A DNA stretch of 64,000 bases from Sphingobacterium chungjuense (GCF_011316935.1 NZ_WLYS01000006.1:1-64000); one strand, 5' to 3'. Numbered from the stretch's first letter, positions 53,373-63,111 are shown. Program-made: numbers and translations. The notes: generated by a model from the sequence alone, not told the origin.

Positions 53373-53789
53373 CTACTGATCGACCTTGTCTAAGATGTAT
53401 TTTCCAGCAAGATTGCCGGTCATCTCTTTGCCAGACAAATCTAACTGACTCAAACGATCTTCCTCAATTTTGTAGTTATAATCTTCGCTATCCAGATGTA
53501 ACACATCAGCATCTACTCGCCAATTGCCGTCCCTGCGAAATAGCTCATCGCTTTTGCCAACGTATCTATAATGCAAAGAATACGTGCGGTCTCTGTTTAA
53601 AACCAAGGTGGTTGAAATTGCAGAGCAATCTGCACAGGGCAAATTGCCTTCATAGCGACCCGATAAATTATATTTATGACGATTGCGGTCTGCGGTCGAT
53701 TCCACGTCCGCATTAGCTTTATTGTTGATACAAGAGACCAACAGAAAGCATGTAGCTAAGAGGAAAGCGATATGTAAGTAGATCCGCAT
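53373..53789 (-). CDS. NlpE N-terminal-domain lipoprotein
   Basis: 138 residues from MRIYLHIAFL. Lipobox LVSC (Cys 20); NlpE barrel with the signature GRYEGNLPCADCSAISTTLVLNRD (CxxC near 52-55). In E. coli NlpE senses copper and lipoprotein traffic faults and triggers Cpx; here only the N-terminal domain exists. It may bind copper by the CADC pair. Confidence 0.86.
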   Translation of the reverse strand: MRIYLHIAFLLATCFLLVSCINNKANADVESTADRNRHKYNLSGRYEGNLPCADCSAISTTLVLNRDRTYSLHYRYVGKSDELFRRDGNWRVDADVLHLDSEDYNYKIEEDRLSQLDLSGKEMTGNLAGKYILDKVDQ

Positions 53790-53882
53790 GGGTATTAGTT
53801 TTACACTTGCTAGACCCAAACAAAAAATATACCACTTCCCTAAATTGTTTGAATAATTAACATTTAATAGCTTTTCGCTGTT

Positions 53883-54215
53883 TTAATCATCCTCATCCTC
53901 TTCACCTAATGCCATATTATACGCGCCTCTTAATTCGCCAAGGGCATGCATATTGCGTTTGGATTGAGCGATTTGCATACCTTGCCGATAGATTTCCAAT
54001 GCGCGTTCAAGTTGATCTTGTTTTTCTAAAAACTTGCCAAAGTGATAGTAGGTACCTACATAATCCGTAAAGCTGGAAATCATATTTTCAAATCCCTCTA
54101 GTGCCGCGTCTTTGTTCTCCAATTTGACATGCTCCATGGTAATGGCATAGTGCAAGAACGGATCTTGCGGCGATTCCTTTAATAGCTCCTGTAATTGCTC
54201 CAAACGTTCATTCAT
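53883..54215 (-). CDS. Small tetratricopeptide-repeat protein
   Basis: 110 residues, about two and a half TPR units: PFLHYAITMEHVKLENKDAALEGFENMI, then VGTYYHFGKFLEKQDQLERALEIYRQG, and an acidic tail EEDEDD. Cytosolic scaffold; partner unknown. Confidence 0.82.
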   Translation of the reverse strand: MNERLEQLQELLKESPQDPFLHYAITMEHVKLENKDAALEGFENMISSFTDYVGTYYHFGKFLEKQDQLERALEIYRQGMQIAQSKRNMHALGELRGAYNMALGEEDEDD

Positions 54216-54493
54216 AGTTCAAAGTTACTAAATTGAGAAACATGTCCCCGTACAAATATTATTGGCTCTTCAAAAGCATTATTTACTATGCTAGCATAGA
54301 TTTTTACACTAAATTGATATTTGCCAAAAAAGAAGATAAATAGCGACAAAAGTAATAAAATAGCCAAAATAAAGAGCTAAAAATACAAATTTCATAAAAA
54401 ATAACTAATATAATTATTAAAAATATAATAAAATATTGAGAAATATTTCATCATTACACAACAATACGCTACGAGATTTAGTTTATAATAATG

Positions 54494-54501
54494 TAAGTTT
54501 G
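54494..54501 (+). promoter_or_regulatory. -7 element of etfBA
   Basis: TAAGTTTG fits TAnnTTTG and lies about 35 bases before etfB; -33 box not clear. The gap 54216-54536 is very AT-rich (many A runs and TATAAT-like words), consistent with an upstream activating region; I see nothing else in it. Confidence 0.45.
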
Positions 54502-54536
54502 AAATAGAACGCACACACATCGTTTAAATATAAATT

Positions 54537-55268
54537 ATGAGAATCCTAGTTTGCATTAGTCATGTGCCGGACACGACATCCAAGATCACTTTCAATAGTG
54601 ACCACACCGAGTTCAACCAATCCGGCGTACAATTTATCATTAATCCATACGACGAAATCGCCTTATCACGCGCCGTCGAATTAGTAGAGGGAACAGATGG
54701 AACGGTCACTGTCATCAATGTAGGTGACGCAAGCACCGAACCTACCATCCGCAAAGCGCTGGCTGTAGGAGCTACCGATGCTGTTAGAATTGACGCTGCT
54801 CCTCGCGATGCTTGGTTTGTAGCGAAACAAATTGCTCACTACGCATCAGAACAATCATTTGACCTGATCCTTACCGGACGTGAATCCATCGATTATAATG
54901 GTTCGCAAGTTGCTGCATTAGTTGGTGAGTTGCTAAATATTCCTTCGGTATCTATTGTTAAAAAGTTTGATATTCAAGATCGCGAGATTACCATCGAACG
55001 AGAAATTGAAGGTGGTAAGGAAGTGCTCAGCACGCAACTGCCTGTTATTCTGGGCACGGCAGAAGGTGTAACCGAGCCAAAAATCCCGAATATGCGCGGT
55101 ATCATGTCTGCACGCACCAAACCACTTCAGGTGTTGCCAGCAGTAGATGTACCAACATTAAGCACGATCTCTAAATACGAATCTCCTGCCCCTCGCGGTC
55201 AGGTAGCGATGGTGGACGACGTGGAGCAACTTGTAAACCTATTGCACACGAAAGCGAAGGTTTTATAA
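54537..55268 (+). CDS. etfB: Electron transfer flavoprotein, beta subunit
   Basis: 243 residues. MRILVCISHVPDT opening, INPYDEIALSRAVEL, and the AMP/adenine pocket pattern LILTGRESIDYNGSQVA; the ETF-beta signature VEREIEGG-like stretch (ITIEREIEGGKEVL) is present. Carries electrons from acyl-CoA dehydrogenases to the quinone pool via ETF-QO. etfA follows after 23 bases. Confidence 0.94.
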   Translation: MRILVCISHVPDTTSKITFNSDHTEFNQSGVQFIINPYDEIALSRAVELVEGTDGTVTVINVGDASTEPTIRKALAVGATDAVRIDAAPRDAWFVAKQIAHYASEQSFDLILTGRESIDYNGSQVAALVGELLNIPSVSIVKKFDIQDREITIEREIEGGKEVLSTQLPVILGTAEGVTEPKIPNMRGIMSARTKPLQVLPAVDVPTLSTISKYESPAPRGQVAMVDDVEQLVNLLHTKAKVL

Positions 55269-55291
55269 TCATTTAAAAGAAAGAAAATATC

Positions 55292-56266
55292 ATGGCAATA
55301 TTGGTATATGTTGAAAATATAGAAGGCAAATTCAAAAAATCGGCTTTCGAGGTCGTCTCTTACGCTAAAGCTATCGCTAATGAGCAAAGCACTAGCGTGA
55401 CGGCCTTATCGATCGGAAACGTAACCGACGACGAGCTCAATAAACTCGCTGGATTTGGGGCTTCCAAAATATTAAAAGTTGATCAAGAGCAGCTAAAGCA
55501 ATTTATTAATAAAGCGTATGCTTCGGTCATTGCGGCAGCAGCAGACAGCGAGCAGGCGAATATCGTTGTATTATCCAATTCCTTTAGCGGTAAAGGGCTT
55601 GCACCGCGGGTGGCAGCCAAGCTAGAAGCTGGATTGGCTGACGGCGCGATGGAACTACCGACCTTTTCAGGCTCAGATTTGCAAGTAAAAAAGACCGCTT
55701 TCTCCAATAAAGCTTTTGCAACGGAAGTCATTACAGCAGATAAAAAAGTGATCGCGGTAAATCCGAACTCACACGAGCCAGTGCGTAGCGAAGAGAGCCC
55801 AGCTATTGAGACGTTGAGTCCTTCAGTAGATGCTGGTGATCTAAATATCGTGATCAAAGATATCGTTCGTGCGACAGACAAAGTTTCTTTGCCAGAGGCC
55901 GAAATCGTGGTATCCGCTGGCCGCGGAATGAAAGGCCCTGAAAATTGGGCGATCATTGAAGAACTTGCCGCGGCACTTGGCGCTGCCACAGCTTGCTCGA
56001 AGCCTGTTTCCGACGCAGGATGGCGCCCACATTCGGAACACGTAGGCCAAACGGGTATCGTAGTAAGTCCGAATTTATACATCGCAATCGGTATCTCGGG
56101 TGCTATACAGCATTTGGCGGGCGTAAGTTCATCGAAAACCATTGTGGTGATTAACAAAGATCCAGAAGCGCCATTTTTCAAAGTGGCTGATTATGGTATC
56201 GTGGGCGATGCGCTCGAAATCGTACCAAAGCTCACCGCAGCGGTACAAGCGCACAAAGCGAACTAG
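55292..56266 (+). CDS. etfA: Electron transfer flavoprotein, alpha subunit
   Basis: 324 residues. N-terminal domain, then the FAD domain: SAGRGMKGPENW, SKPVSDAGWRPHSEHVGQTG, YIAIGISGAIQHLAGVSSSKTIVVINKDPEAPFF. This is the typical FAD-binding set of ETF-alpha. Works with EtfB in fatty-acid and amino-acid oxidation. Confidence 0.95.
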   Translation: MAILVYVENIEGKFKKSAFEVVSYAKAIANEQSTSVTALSIGNVTDDELNKLAGFGASKILKVDQEQLKQFINKAYASVIAAAADSEQANIVVLSNSFSGKGLAPRVAAKLEAGLADGAMELPTFSGSDLQVKKTAFSNKAFATEVITADKKVIAVNPNSHEPVRSEESPAIETLSPSVDAGDLNIVIKDIVRATDKVSLPEAEIVVSAGRGMKGPENWAIIEELAAALGAATACSKPVSDAGWRPHSEHVGQTGIVVSPNLYIAIGISGAIQHLAGVSSSKTIVVINKDPEAPFFKVADYGIVGDALEIVPKLTAAVQAHKAN

Positions 56267-56300
56267 ATCAAATACAAATCGGTTAATTGCTGATTCAAAG

Positions 56301-56341
56301 GCAACCACGGCTGTAAAAAATGCCATGGTTGCTTTTTTTTT
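56301..56341 (+). terminator. Intrinsic terminator of etfBA
   Basis: GCAACCACGGC / GCCATGGTTGC (56301-56311, 56322-56332, one mismatch), then nine T. Confidence 0.93.
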
Positions 56342-56456
56342 GCTGTTTATATTCCCATCTTTGTATCGGAAACGGACCAACTTGGTCTTGTCCATCGAGC
56401 AGAGATTTTTTCGAACGATAAACAAGACTTCGTAAACGACCAACGGGACATTGTGC

Positions 56457-57119
56457 ATGAAGAAAATACAATTAGATATCGTAGGACTATCCTACAGTCA
56501 AACCCAGTCTGGTGCTTACGCGCTTGTGTTAGGGGAAATAGGTGGCAATCGCAGACTGCCCATCATCATCGGCGGGTTTGAAGCGCAGGCCATTGCGGTA
56601 GAGATTGAAAAAATGACGCCAAGCCGTCCACTTACACACGATCTTTTCAAAACCTTCGCAGAGACATTCGCCTTAACTATTTCTGAAGTACTGATCTACA
56701 ACCTTGTGGATGGTATTTTCTACGCCAAATTGCAATGCCGCGATAAGGATCAGGTGGTCACAGAGATCGATGCACGTACATCAGATGCCGTGGCTTTAGC
56801 AGTTCGCTTCAAGTGCCCGATTTACACCTATGATTTCATTATGAGTTCGGCAGGAATTGTGATCGAGGGCAATGACTTTGCTTTCTTAGAAAATATCGAA
56901 CGCTTTGACAGCAGTCATCAAGATGACGTTCAGAAAGAAGAAGATTCGCACCGCAAAAACACCGAACCGGAAAGTCCTGCAAACAAAACTAAACCCGTAT
57001 CTCCCTACACTTCCCTATCATTGGAACAGCTAGAGATCAATCTGGAAAAGGCAATCCAAAGTGAGCAGTACGAAACCGCAGCAAAGATTCGCGACGAGAT
57101 CGACCAAAGAAAGTCTTAA
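56457..57119 (+). CDS. Bifunctional nuclease (DUF151) domain protein with UVR motif
   Basis: 220 residues from MKKIQLDIVG (in-frame TTG two codons up is less likely). DUF151 domain (about 1-135): LPIIIGGFEAQAIAVEIE and ARTSDAVALAVRFKCPIY are the defining motifs. A polar linker leads to a UvrB/UvrC motif (LEINLEKAIQSEQYETAAKI, about 190-209). Some plant and archaeal relatives have RNase/DNase activity; bacterial role unclear. 41 bases before the transporter. Confidence 0.9.
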   Translation: MKKIQLDIVGLSYSQTQSGAYALVLGEIGGNRRLPIIIGGFEAQAIAVEIEKMTPSRPLTHDLFKTFAETFALTISEVLIYNLVDGIFYAKLQCRDKDQVVTEIDARTSDAVALAVRFKCPIYTYDFIMSSAGIVIEGNDFAFLENIERFDSSHQDDVQKEEDSHRKNTEPESPANKTKPVSPYTSLSLEQLEINLEKAIQSEQYETAAKIRDEIDQRKS

Positions 57120-57160
57120 CTATCTATACATAGCATTTTTTCTTACTCTACCTTTTTTAT

Positions 57161-58405
57161 ATGTCTATAAAATTGCGATTGACCATCATGAGTTTCCTCC
57201 AGTTTTTTGTTTGGGGAGCATGGTTGATTACTATTGGTGTTTACTGGTTTCAGAACAAGGGCTGGTCTGGTAATGATTTTGGCGCCGTTTTTTCGACCTT
57301 GGGGATCTCCTCACTGATCATGCCTGCATTGACCGGTATCATTGCCGATAAATGGTTAAATGTGGAGAAGCTTTATGGCGTGCTCCATATTCTTTTTGGT
57401 GCTATTTTTCTGTATTTACCACAGGTAAACGATCCGAACCAATTCTTTTGGATTATACTCGCGGCGATGTTTTGCTACATGCCGACCATCGCTTTATCCA
57501 ACTCCATTGCGTACACCATATTGGAGAAATCTAAGTTGGATGTAGTCAAAGTATTTCCACCGATTCGGGTATGGGGTACGATCGGTTTTATCGCGGCGAT
57601 GTGGGTGACTAATTTATCGGGTAACAAAGCTTCTGAAGGTCAGTTTTACCTTTCCGCGGTCGCGGCCTTTGTTTTAGGGATTTATGCATTTACCTTGCCG
57701 GCTTGTCCGCCCTTGCGTTCGAAATCTGAAAAGTCTACCCTTGCTGGACAACTCGGCCTGAAAGCATTTAAGCTATTTGCGAACTACAAGATGGCGCTAT
57801 TCTTCGTGTTCTCGATGTTTTTAGGAGCGGCATTGCAGCTTACTAATATGTATGGCGATACGTTCTTATCTCATTTTGAATCGTATCCCGAATATGCGGA
57901 TTCATTAATAGTACGCAATTCGACCATCATTATGTCTATTTCGCAAATCTCCGAGACCGTCTTCATCCTGGCAATTCCGTTCTTCCTCAAGAGATTTGGC
58001 ATTAAACAAGTGATGTTGATTAGTATGCTGGCCTGGGTATTGCGCTTTGCACTTTTAGCCTACAGTGATCCGGCTGATGGCTTGTGGATGATTGTACTTT
58101 CTTGTATTGTATATGGTATGGCCTTTGATTTTTTCAATATCTCAGGTTCACTTTTTGTAGAAACTTCTACCACGCCAGATATCCGCTCTTCCGCACAAGG
58201 TATGTTTATGATGATGACCAACGGTTTTGGTGCTATCTTAGGTAGCCGCCTGAGTGGTTATGCGATAGATACTTTCTTGCTAGATGCACAGGGAAACATG
58301 ATGTGGACGGAGATTTGGCTTTGCTTTGCTGGTTATTCGCTCGTGATCGCCTTCCTATTCTCCTTTATGTTTAAGCATAAGCACGATCCGGCGATCGCCG
58401 CGTAA
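57161..58405 (+). CDS. NupG-family nucleoside:H+ symporter
   Basis: 414 residues, twelve-helix MFS protein of the NHS family: LQFFVWGAWLITIGVYWF, GISSLIMPALTGIIADKW, IRVWGTIGFIAAMW and the long C-terminal half. The WGTIG region and the lack of the GxxxDRxGRR loop of sugar MFS point to NupG/XapB. Imports purine and pyrimidine nucleosides. Confidence 0.9.
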   Translation: MSIKLRLTIMSFLQFFVWGAWLITIGVYWFQNKGWSGNDFGAVFSTLGISSLIMPALTGIIADKWLNVEKLYGVLHILFGAIFLYLPQVNDPNQFFWIILAAMFCYMPTIALSNSIAYTILEKSKLDVVKVFPPIRVWGTIGFIAAMWVTNLSGNKASEGQFYLSAVAAFVLGIYAFTLPACPPLRSKSEKSTLAGQLGLKAFKLFANYKMALFFVFSMFLGAALQLTNMYGDTFLSHFESYPEYADSLIVRNSTIIMSISQISETVFILAIPFFLKRFGIKQVMLISMLAWVLRFALLAYSDPADGLWMIVLSCIVYGMAFDFFNISGSLFVETSTTPDIRSSAQGMFMMMTNGFGAILGSRLSGYAIDTFLLDAQGNMMWTEIWLCFAGYSLVIAFLFSFMFKHKHDPAIAA

Positions 58406-58452
58406 CATTTCCTTTCGAAAGATTTATTCCAGTCACAAATACATTAAAACGG

Positions 58453-58482
58453 CAAATGCCTTAGGTTTCCCTAAGGCATTTG
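58453..58482. terminator. Hairpin between the transporter and GH92 genes
   Basis: 13-base perfect stem CAAATGCCTTAGG / CCTAAGGCATTTG, loop TTTC. It overlaps the GH92 stop codon; on the minus strand it is followed by CCGTTTTAA. Confidence 0.75.
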
Positions 58483-60741
58483 AAATGATGGCGGTGGCGC
58501 ATCCGCGCCCCAATCTCTATTGGGGCGATCGCCCATCTGAAATTCTAACACGCCGCCTTGCGCCAATTCTTGGTGGGTAAACCAAGGTTTGTTCCAAGTT
58601 TTGCCATTGAGCTTGGCCGACTGTATATATTTGTTTTTGGCAGAACGTCCGTTCGCACGAATAGTGAATTCTTTGCCATTTGATAGCTTCATCGTGATAT
58701 TTTCGAAGAATGGTGTACCAATAGTATACACAGGAATACCTGGCGTTACAGGATAGAATCCAGCCATTGAAAATACCAAGAAGGCTGACATACCACCTCC
58801 GTCTTCATCACCCGGCATACCCATCAAATCATTTCTAAACCACTGATGGATCAAATCATCAATTCGCTTTTGCGACATCCACGGCTTGCCCGAATAGTTA
58901 TATAAGTACGGAATATGTAAGCTAGGTTCGTTGGCCATCGAAAATTGTCCGACGTTACCGGTATGATCGGGTAATTGGCTATAAAATTCAAATTTGCTCT
59001 TGCCTAATGGTTCGCGGAAAGTGCGATCCAGCTCGTAATTGAATTGCTCTTTGCCACCCATTAACGAGATCAGATCACTTACATTGTGCGGTACATCCCA
59101 ACGGTATACCCAACCGTTGTTTTCTCCATAATACTCACGCGCTCCTTGTCCACCATCATAGCGGTAATCGAATGGCATAATAAATTTGCCCTCTTTATCT
59201 TTCGGGTGGAAGAATTTCGTTTCGGCATTAAACAGGTTACGGTAATTCAAGGCATTTTTCAAGAACAAATCAGCATCGGTGGTATGTCCGAGCGCTTGTG
59301 CCAATCTGCCCAAGGCCCATTCATCGTACGAAGTACCTAAGGTAACGGCAATCGGCTGACGTCTTTCAAAACGATGTACTTCGGGCACTGTTTCTTCTTC
59401 TCCTGGATACAATGCCGGAATGTAGCCATGCTCTTTATAAAAATCATCTAACCAACCTGCAGGTGCAGCAGACCAAGGTGCCAATGTTTTTTCTTGCACG
59501 GCACGCTTGCCACTTTCATAAGCTTTCTCAATATCAAAGCTGCGCAATCCTTTGGCGTATGCATCGGCAATCGTCACCACACCGTGGTTAGAATTCATCC
59601 TTCTAGAATCGCCCGTAATCTCTGGGAATGTTGGCATCCAGAATTGATCCATTTGCTCGGCCATCCGCACATACGATTGCAAAACATCGGATTCTACTTT
59701 TTCATCGATCAACAAACGTAATGGATGCGTGGCGCGATATGTATCCCAAATCCAATCATCGGTATAAAACGGACGGGTATCAGTATGTACTTTTCCGTCG
59801 AATGCACTAAAATAGCGGTTGTCTTCACTGATATTTACGGGGCGCTCAAAACAACGGTATAACGAAGTGTAAAACACCGCACGATCATCGGCTTTACCAC
59901 CAGCCACCTGTACGGTAGATAGACTTTCATTCCAGATATCGCGACCGGTATCGGCTACACGCTGCACATCAAAGTGCGAAATCTCTCGTTGCAAATTGCG
60001 CTTGGCTTGCTCGGCATCGATAAAAGAGATACCATATCTAAAATGCAAGGGTTGATCGCCTTTAGCAAACATCAACACAACAGCGGCTTGCTTGCCCGAA
60101 ACTTCTGTTTTCTTGGTCACTAATTTTCCATTCTCCAAGACACCAGAAGCAGTGGCTTTTTGGTCAAATTCACCATATAAATATACGGTCGTATTATTTT
60201 GAAGCTGCTGGGAAGCGGTAATGCTATTGCCTTTCACTCGAACGCTGCCCGATCCAGAATTAAATACGACGGACTTATCTTTTCCTAGTAGAAAGTTCAA
60301 CGCATAGATCCCTGACTGATGCGATGGCGCATACTGCACATCAATTTGCTCGTCCAACAATGAAACACCATAATAATAGGGCTTGATCTCTTCGTTGTCA
60401 TACGCATAAGGATAGACATTTTTCCAAGATTCTTGTTGTTGGCTATTCACCGGACTCAGGTTGAATGCCGAACGTCCGCGATGACTCGTGACGACCAAAG
60501 GCAATCCACGTAGCTGATCGGTGGTAAAGTCATTGCGCTCGGGATACACACGCAGCATGCTATTGGGCAAATGAACGGTCGGAAAAGTAGGTACCAATAG
60601 GTGACTGATATTTCCCATGTATGGATTGACATAATCCACCGGTGTTTTGGATTTTTGACTGGCCGGATCGGATTGAGCAAAGGCAACCTGAGAGAGCGCT
60701 ATAGCACTCGACAACAAGAAGACGGATTTCAACTTAAACAT
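58471..60741 (-). CDS. Exported GH92 family alpha-mannosidase
   Basis: 756 residues from MFKLKSVFLLSSA with signal ending VAFAQ (about 22). GH92: N-terminal beta sandwich (about 35-270), then the (alpha/alpha)6 barrel. Marks: YDEWALGRLAQALG, ENNGWVYRWDVPHN with the likely acid Glu, and GMPGDEDGGGMSAFLVFSMAGFYPVTPG, the variant of the usual GNEDCGQMSAW acid/metal segment. Removes alpha-mannose from host or yeast N-glycans or mannan with Ca2+. It stands alone without SusC/SusD genes. Confidence 0.9.
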   Translation of the reverse strand: MFKLKSVFLLSSAIALSQVAFAQSDPASQKSKTPVDYVNPYMGNISHLLVPTFPTVHLPNSMLRVYPERNDFTTDQLRGLPLVVTSHRGRSAFNLSPVNSQQQESWKNVYPYAYDNEEIKPYYYGVSLLDEQIDVQYAPSHQSGIYALNFLLGKDKSVVFNSGSGSVRVKGNSITASQQLQNNTTVYLYGEFDQKATASGVLENGKLVTKKTEVSGKQAAVVLMFAKGDQPLHFRYGISFIDAEQAKRNLQREISHFDVQRVADTGRDIWNESLSTVQVAGGKADDRAVFYTSLYRCFERPVNISEDNRYFSAFDGKVHTDTRPFYTDDWIWDTYRATHPLRLLIDEKVESDVLQSYVRMAEQMDQFWMPTFPEITGDSRRMNSNHGVVTIADAYAKGLRSFDIEKAYESGKRAVQEKTLAPWSAAPAGWLDDFYKEHGYIPALYPGEEETVPEVHRFERRQPIAVTLGTSYDEWALGRLAQALGHTTDADLFLKNALNYRNLFNAETKFFHPKDKEGKFIMPFDYRYDGGQGAREYYGENNGWVYRWDVPHNVSDLISLMGGKEQFNYELDRTFREPLGKSKFEFYSQLPDHTGNVGQFSMANEPSLHIPYLYNYSGKPWMSQKRIDDLIHQWFRNDLMGMPGDEDGGGMSAFLVFSMAGFYPVTPGIPVYTIGTPFFENITMKLSNGKEFTIRANGRSAKNKYIQSAKLNGKTWNKPWFTHQELAQGGVLEFQMGDRPNRDWGADAPPPSFQMP

Positions 60742-60964
60742 AATTAGTTTATTTTTTTGATGTTTCAATATAGGGATAATATATAAGTCTGGCGATACAA
60801 AAACGTTTTAGTGAATGTAAAATATTGATTGATGAATTGCTTTGAGAGATTTGTATTGGCGCTATATCACGCTTTGGCTAAAGTCTTAACGAGCACCTGC
60901 ACCGTAGGAATAACACTAAAATTAAGTACCTTAAGGGTATAGAAAGCGGCAATAACATACTATT

Positions 60965-62305
60965 TTGGAAAAAGTATTTAAAATTGATAAACAAACCTAT
61001 CAAGATCTGCAGATCTTTGGTGAGCACCAGCGTAGCGTTTTTTCCTGTTTTGATAGTACGGTTACGGCTGGCGGCAAAGAAGCACTTCAATACCTATTTT
61101 ACACACCTTCTTCGGATCTGAAAGTCATTCAATCCAGACAAGATGCGATTCGAGCTTGCCTGCAAAGTAACGCATCCTTTCCTTTTGAACACACCCTGAT
61201 TCAGGATTTGTCCCAATACTGGAGATCTGCTTTCTTCGATGCCGATCGGAAAAGCAAATTTTGGTCAATTTTATCATTTTGGCAGATTTACTCCGCAGAG
61301 TTCTATTACAAGAAGCGCTATATTCTAGACACGTTGGCGCTGCTTAGGCAACTGGAAGATTTTTTGGTGATCTTGAATAGCCAGAAAATTTCTATTCCAG
61401 AGTTTCATACCATGCAGGAAATATTTGCGCACTGTTTAGGTGTGATGACGGGAAGTGAATACAAGAGCAACAAAGCAAAAGTCACGCTAGCAAATATCCA
61501 TCTATATGATGAGCATATTCGGTTGCATCTCGCGGAAGAATTCAAAACAATTTTAGAATTCATCTATCAACTGGATGCATATATAGCAATTGCCGCCACC
61601 GCAAAAAGTAGGCAATTGACTTTCCCTGAAATATACCTACCTACATCTCAAGATCAAATGCGAATAGATAATCTACACCATATTTTTCAGCAAGGAGCGG
61701 TTACGAATGATATCGTATTCGAGCGAAAATCCAATCTATGGTTTCTAACAGGTGCGAATATGGCCGGAAAATCGACTTTAATCAAAGCACTATCTATTGC
61801 GATCTACCTCACTCATATTGGATTGCCTGTACCAGCGACTGCGATGCATATGCCTGTGTTAGACGGATTGTTCACCACCATCAACCTACCCGATAATCTA
61901 GAAGCTGGCTATAGCCACTTTTATCACGAAGCGATTCGATTACGTGATATTATCGGCCAACTTGAGACGAACTCTAATTCATTTATTGTATTGGATGAGC
62001 TTTTCACAGGAACAAATTATCAAGACGCCTATGCTTCGACCAAAGAAGTTGTGGATGGGCTAACAAAGTTGGACAGGGCATTCATCATTATTTCATCGCA
62101 TTTGACAGAATTGAGTGCCGAGATAAAGAGTTATCCAAATCTGAGGCTGTGTTGTATGAAAACCGATCTGGATAAAAATAATATTCCAAAATTCACCTAC
62201 CGACTAGCTGATGGCGTAGCCAATGAAAAACTGGGTCTATGGCTGCTTGGACGCAGTGGTTTATTGGAATCTGTTGCAGATTTGACAGCCAAATACAACA
62301 AGTGA
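60965..62305 (+). CDS. MutS-like ATPase without mismatch-recognition domain
   Basis: 446 residues with TTG start (no upstream ATG in frame). Residues 1-230 look like MutS core/lever helices; the ABC-type ATPase follows: Walker A TGANMAGKSTLIKALSI (about 258-274), NLEAGYSHFYHEAIRL signature loop, Walker B FIVLDELFTGTNYQDA. No N-terminal mismatch domain and no Smr or KOW domain, so neither MutS1 nor MutS2. Many Bacteroidota carry such short MutS-family proteins; role unknown, maybe DNA or RNA structure handling. Confidence 0.86.
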   Translation: MEKVFKIDKQTYQDLQIFGEHQRSVFSCFDSTVTAGGKEALQYLFYTPSSDLKVIQSRQDAIRACLQSNASFPFEHTLIQDLSQYWRSAFFDADRKSKFWSILSFWQIYSAEFYYKKRYILDTLALLRQLEDFLVILNSQKISIPEFHTMQEIFAHCLGVMTGSEYKSNKAKVTLANIHLYDEHIRLHLAEEFKTILEFIYQLDAYIAIAATAKSRQLTFPEIYLPTSQDQMRIDNLHHIFQQGAVTNDIVFERKSNLWFLTGANMAGKSTLIKALSIAIYLTHIGLPVPATAMHMPVLDGLFTTINLPDNLEAGYSHFYHEAIRLRDIIGQLETNSNSFIVLDELFTGTNYQDAYASTKEVVDGLTKLDRAFIIISSHLTELSAEIKSYPNLRLCCMKTDLDKNNIPKFTYRLADGVANEKLGLWLLGRSGLLESVADLTAKYNK

Positions 62306-62377
62306 TAAAAAATATTTAAAAATAATTCGCACATCAGATAATATTGATATTCAAGTCGGCGTTATATATGTAAATTT

Positions 62378-62445
62378 TCATAATTTAGGTTAATAATTGG
62401 TTTGGTTTAAATCCCGTAGCTCCCCGCTACGGGATTTATTTTTTT
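62378..62445 (+). ncRNA. Candidate small RNA B, homologous to candidate A
   Basis: 62378-62402 reads TCATAATTTAGGTT, A, ATAATTGGTT and matches candidate A (33395-33419) at 24 of 25 positions. Then comes stem AAATCCCGTAGC / GCTACGGGATTT (62409-62420, 62426-62437), loop TCCCC, and ATTTTTTT. Stem sequences differ between copies while the loop core CTCCCCG is kept. The promoter is weaker than in A: TAAATTTT or TATATATG just upstream. The gap 62306-62630 holds only this element and AT-rich sequence; the next gene starts 186 bases on. Confidence 0.55.
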
Positions 62446-62630
62446 AGCCCTACCCGACCAATATTTCGCATTCTACCGACTTTTGATTTTCTATGTTTTT
62501 TTCCGCCGAGCAATTTCATTCATTCACCGAAAAAATCGGGCTCCTGATCTATTAGGCATTCTCTAGGCAGCATTTGCGTGCTACTTTTGAACCATAGAAA
62601 CAAACAAAAAAACTTTAAAACATAGAAATC

Positions 62631-63074
62631 ATGAAAAAATCAATCACCTCCATCGCAGCAGCATTATTAATGATCGCTAGCTTTTCATCCTTCGCCGCAG
62701 AGCCTATTCTTGTAAACGCTCCTACAGCATCGAGTAACACGTTGTCGGCATACGTTTCTTCTCTTACGGAAGGGCTAAATGACTTCAATAATATGATCTT
62801 CGCTAAAGACTTCGAGTACAGTAACTCCGCGGATCGCACCGAGAAAAAATATAACCGCAGGCAATACATGCAATTTTTGAAACAAAATAAAGGACTCAAA
62901 TTCGAATGTACCACGACCTATCAGGTATTGGACGAGACGGGAAACACCAGCTTAGCAAAGGTTACTATGGTGTTCCGCGACTTCACACGCGTAGACTACT
63001 TAACATTACATGCAGCCAATGGCGGTTGGAAAGTAAGCAAAGTGGTTACGACCTACCCTACCGATAAAAAATAG
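62631..63074 (+). CDS. Exported small protein, possibly NTF2/lumazine-binding-like
   Basis: 147 residues. Signal peptide MKKSITSIAAALLMIASFSS, cleavage near SSFAA-EP (about 23). The mature part has an alpha-beta pattern ending in a VTMVFRDFTRVDYLTLHAANGGWKVSKVV strand pair, like cone-shaped NTF2 domains (DUF3887/lumazine-binding-2). That family call is from pattern only. Downstream of small-RNA candidate B; terminated by a strong hairpin. Confidence 0.72.
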   Translation: MKKSITSIAAALLMIASFSSFAAEPILVNAPTASSNTLSAYVSSLTEGLNDFNNMIFAKDFEYSNSADRTEKKYNRRQYMQFLKQNKGLKFECTTTYQVLDETGNTSLAKVTMVFRDFTRVDYLTLHAANGGWKVSKVVTTYPTDKK

Positions 63075-63111
63075 ATCCGCAGAGATACCTTTAACCTACT
63101 ACCATATACAG

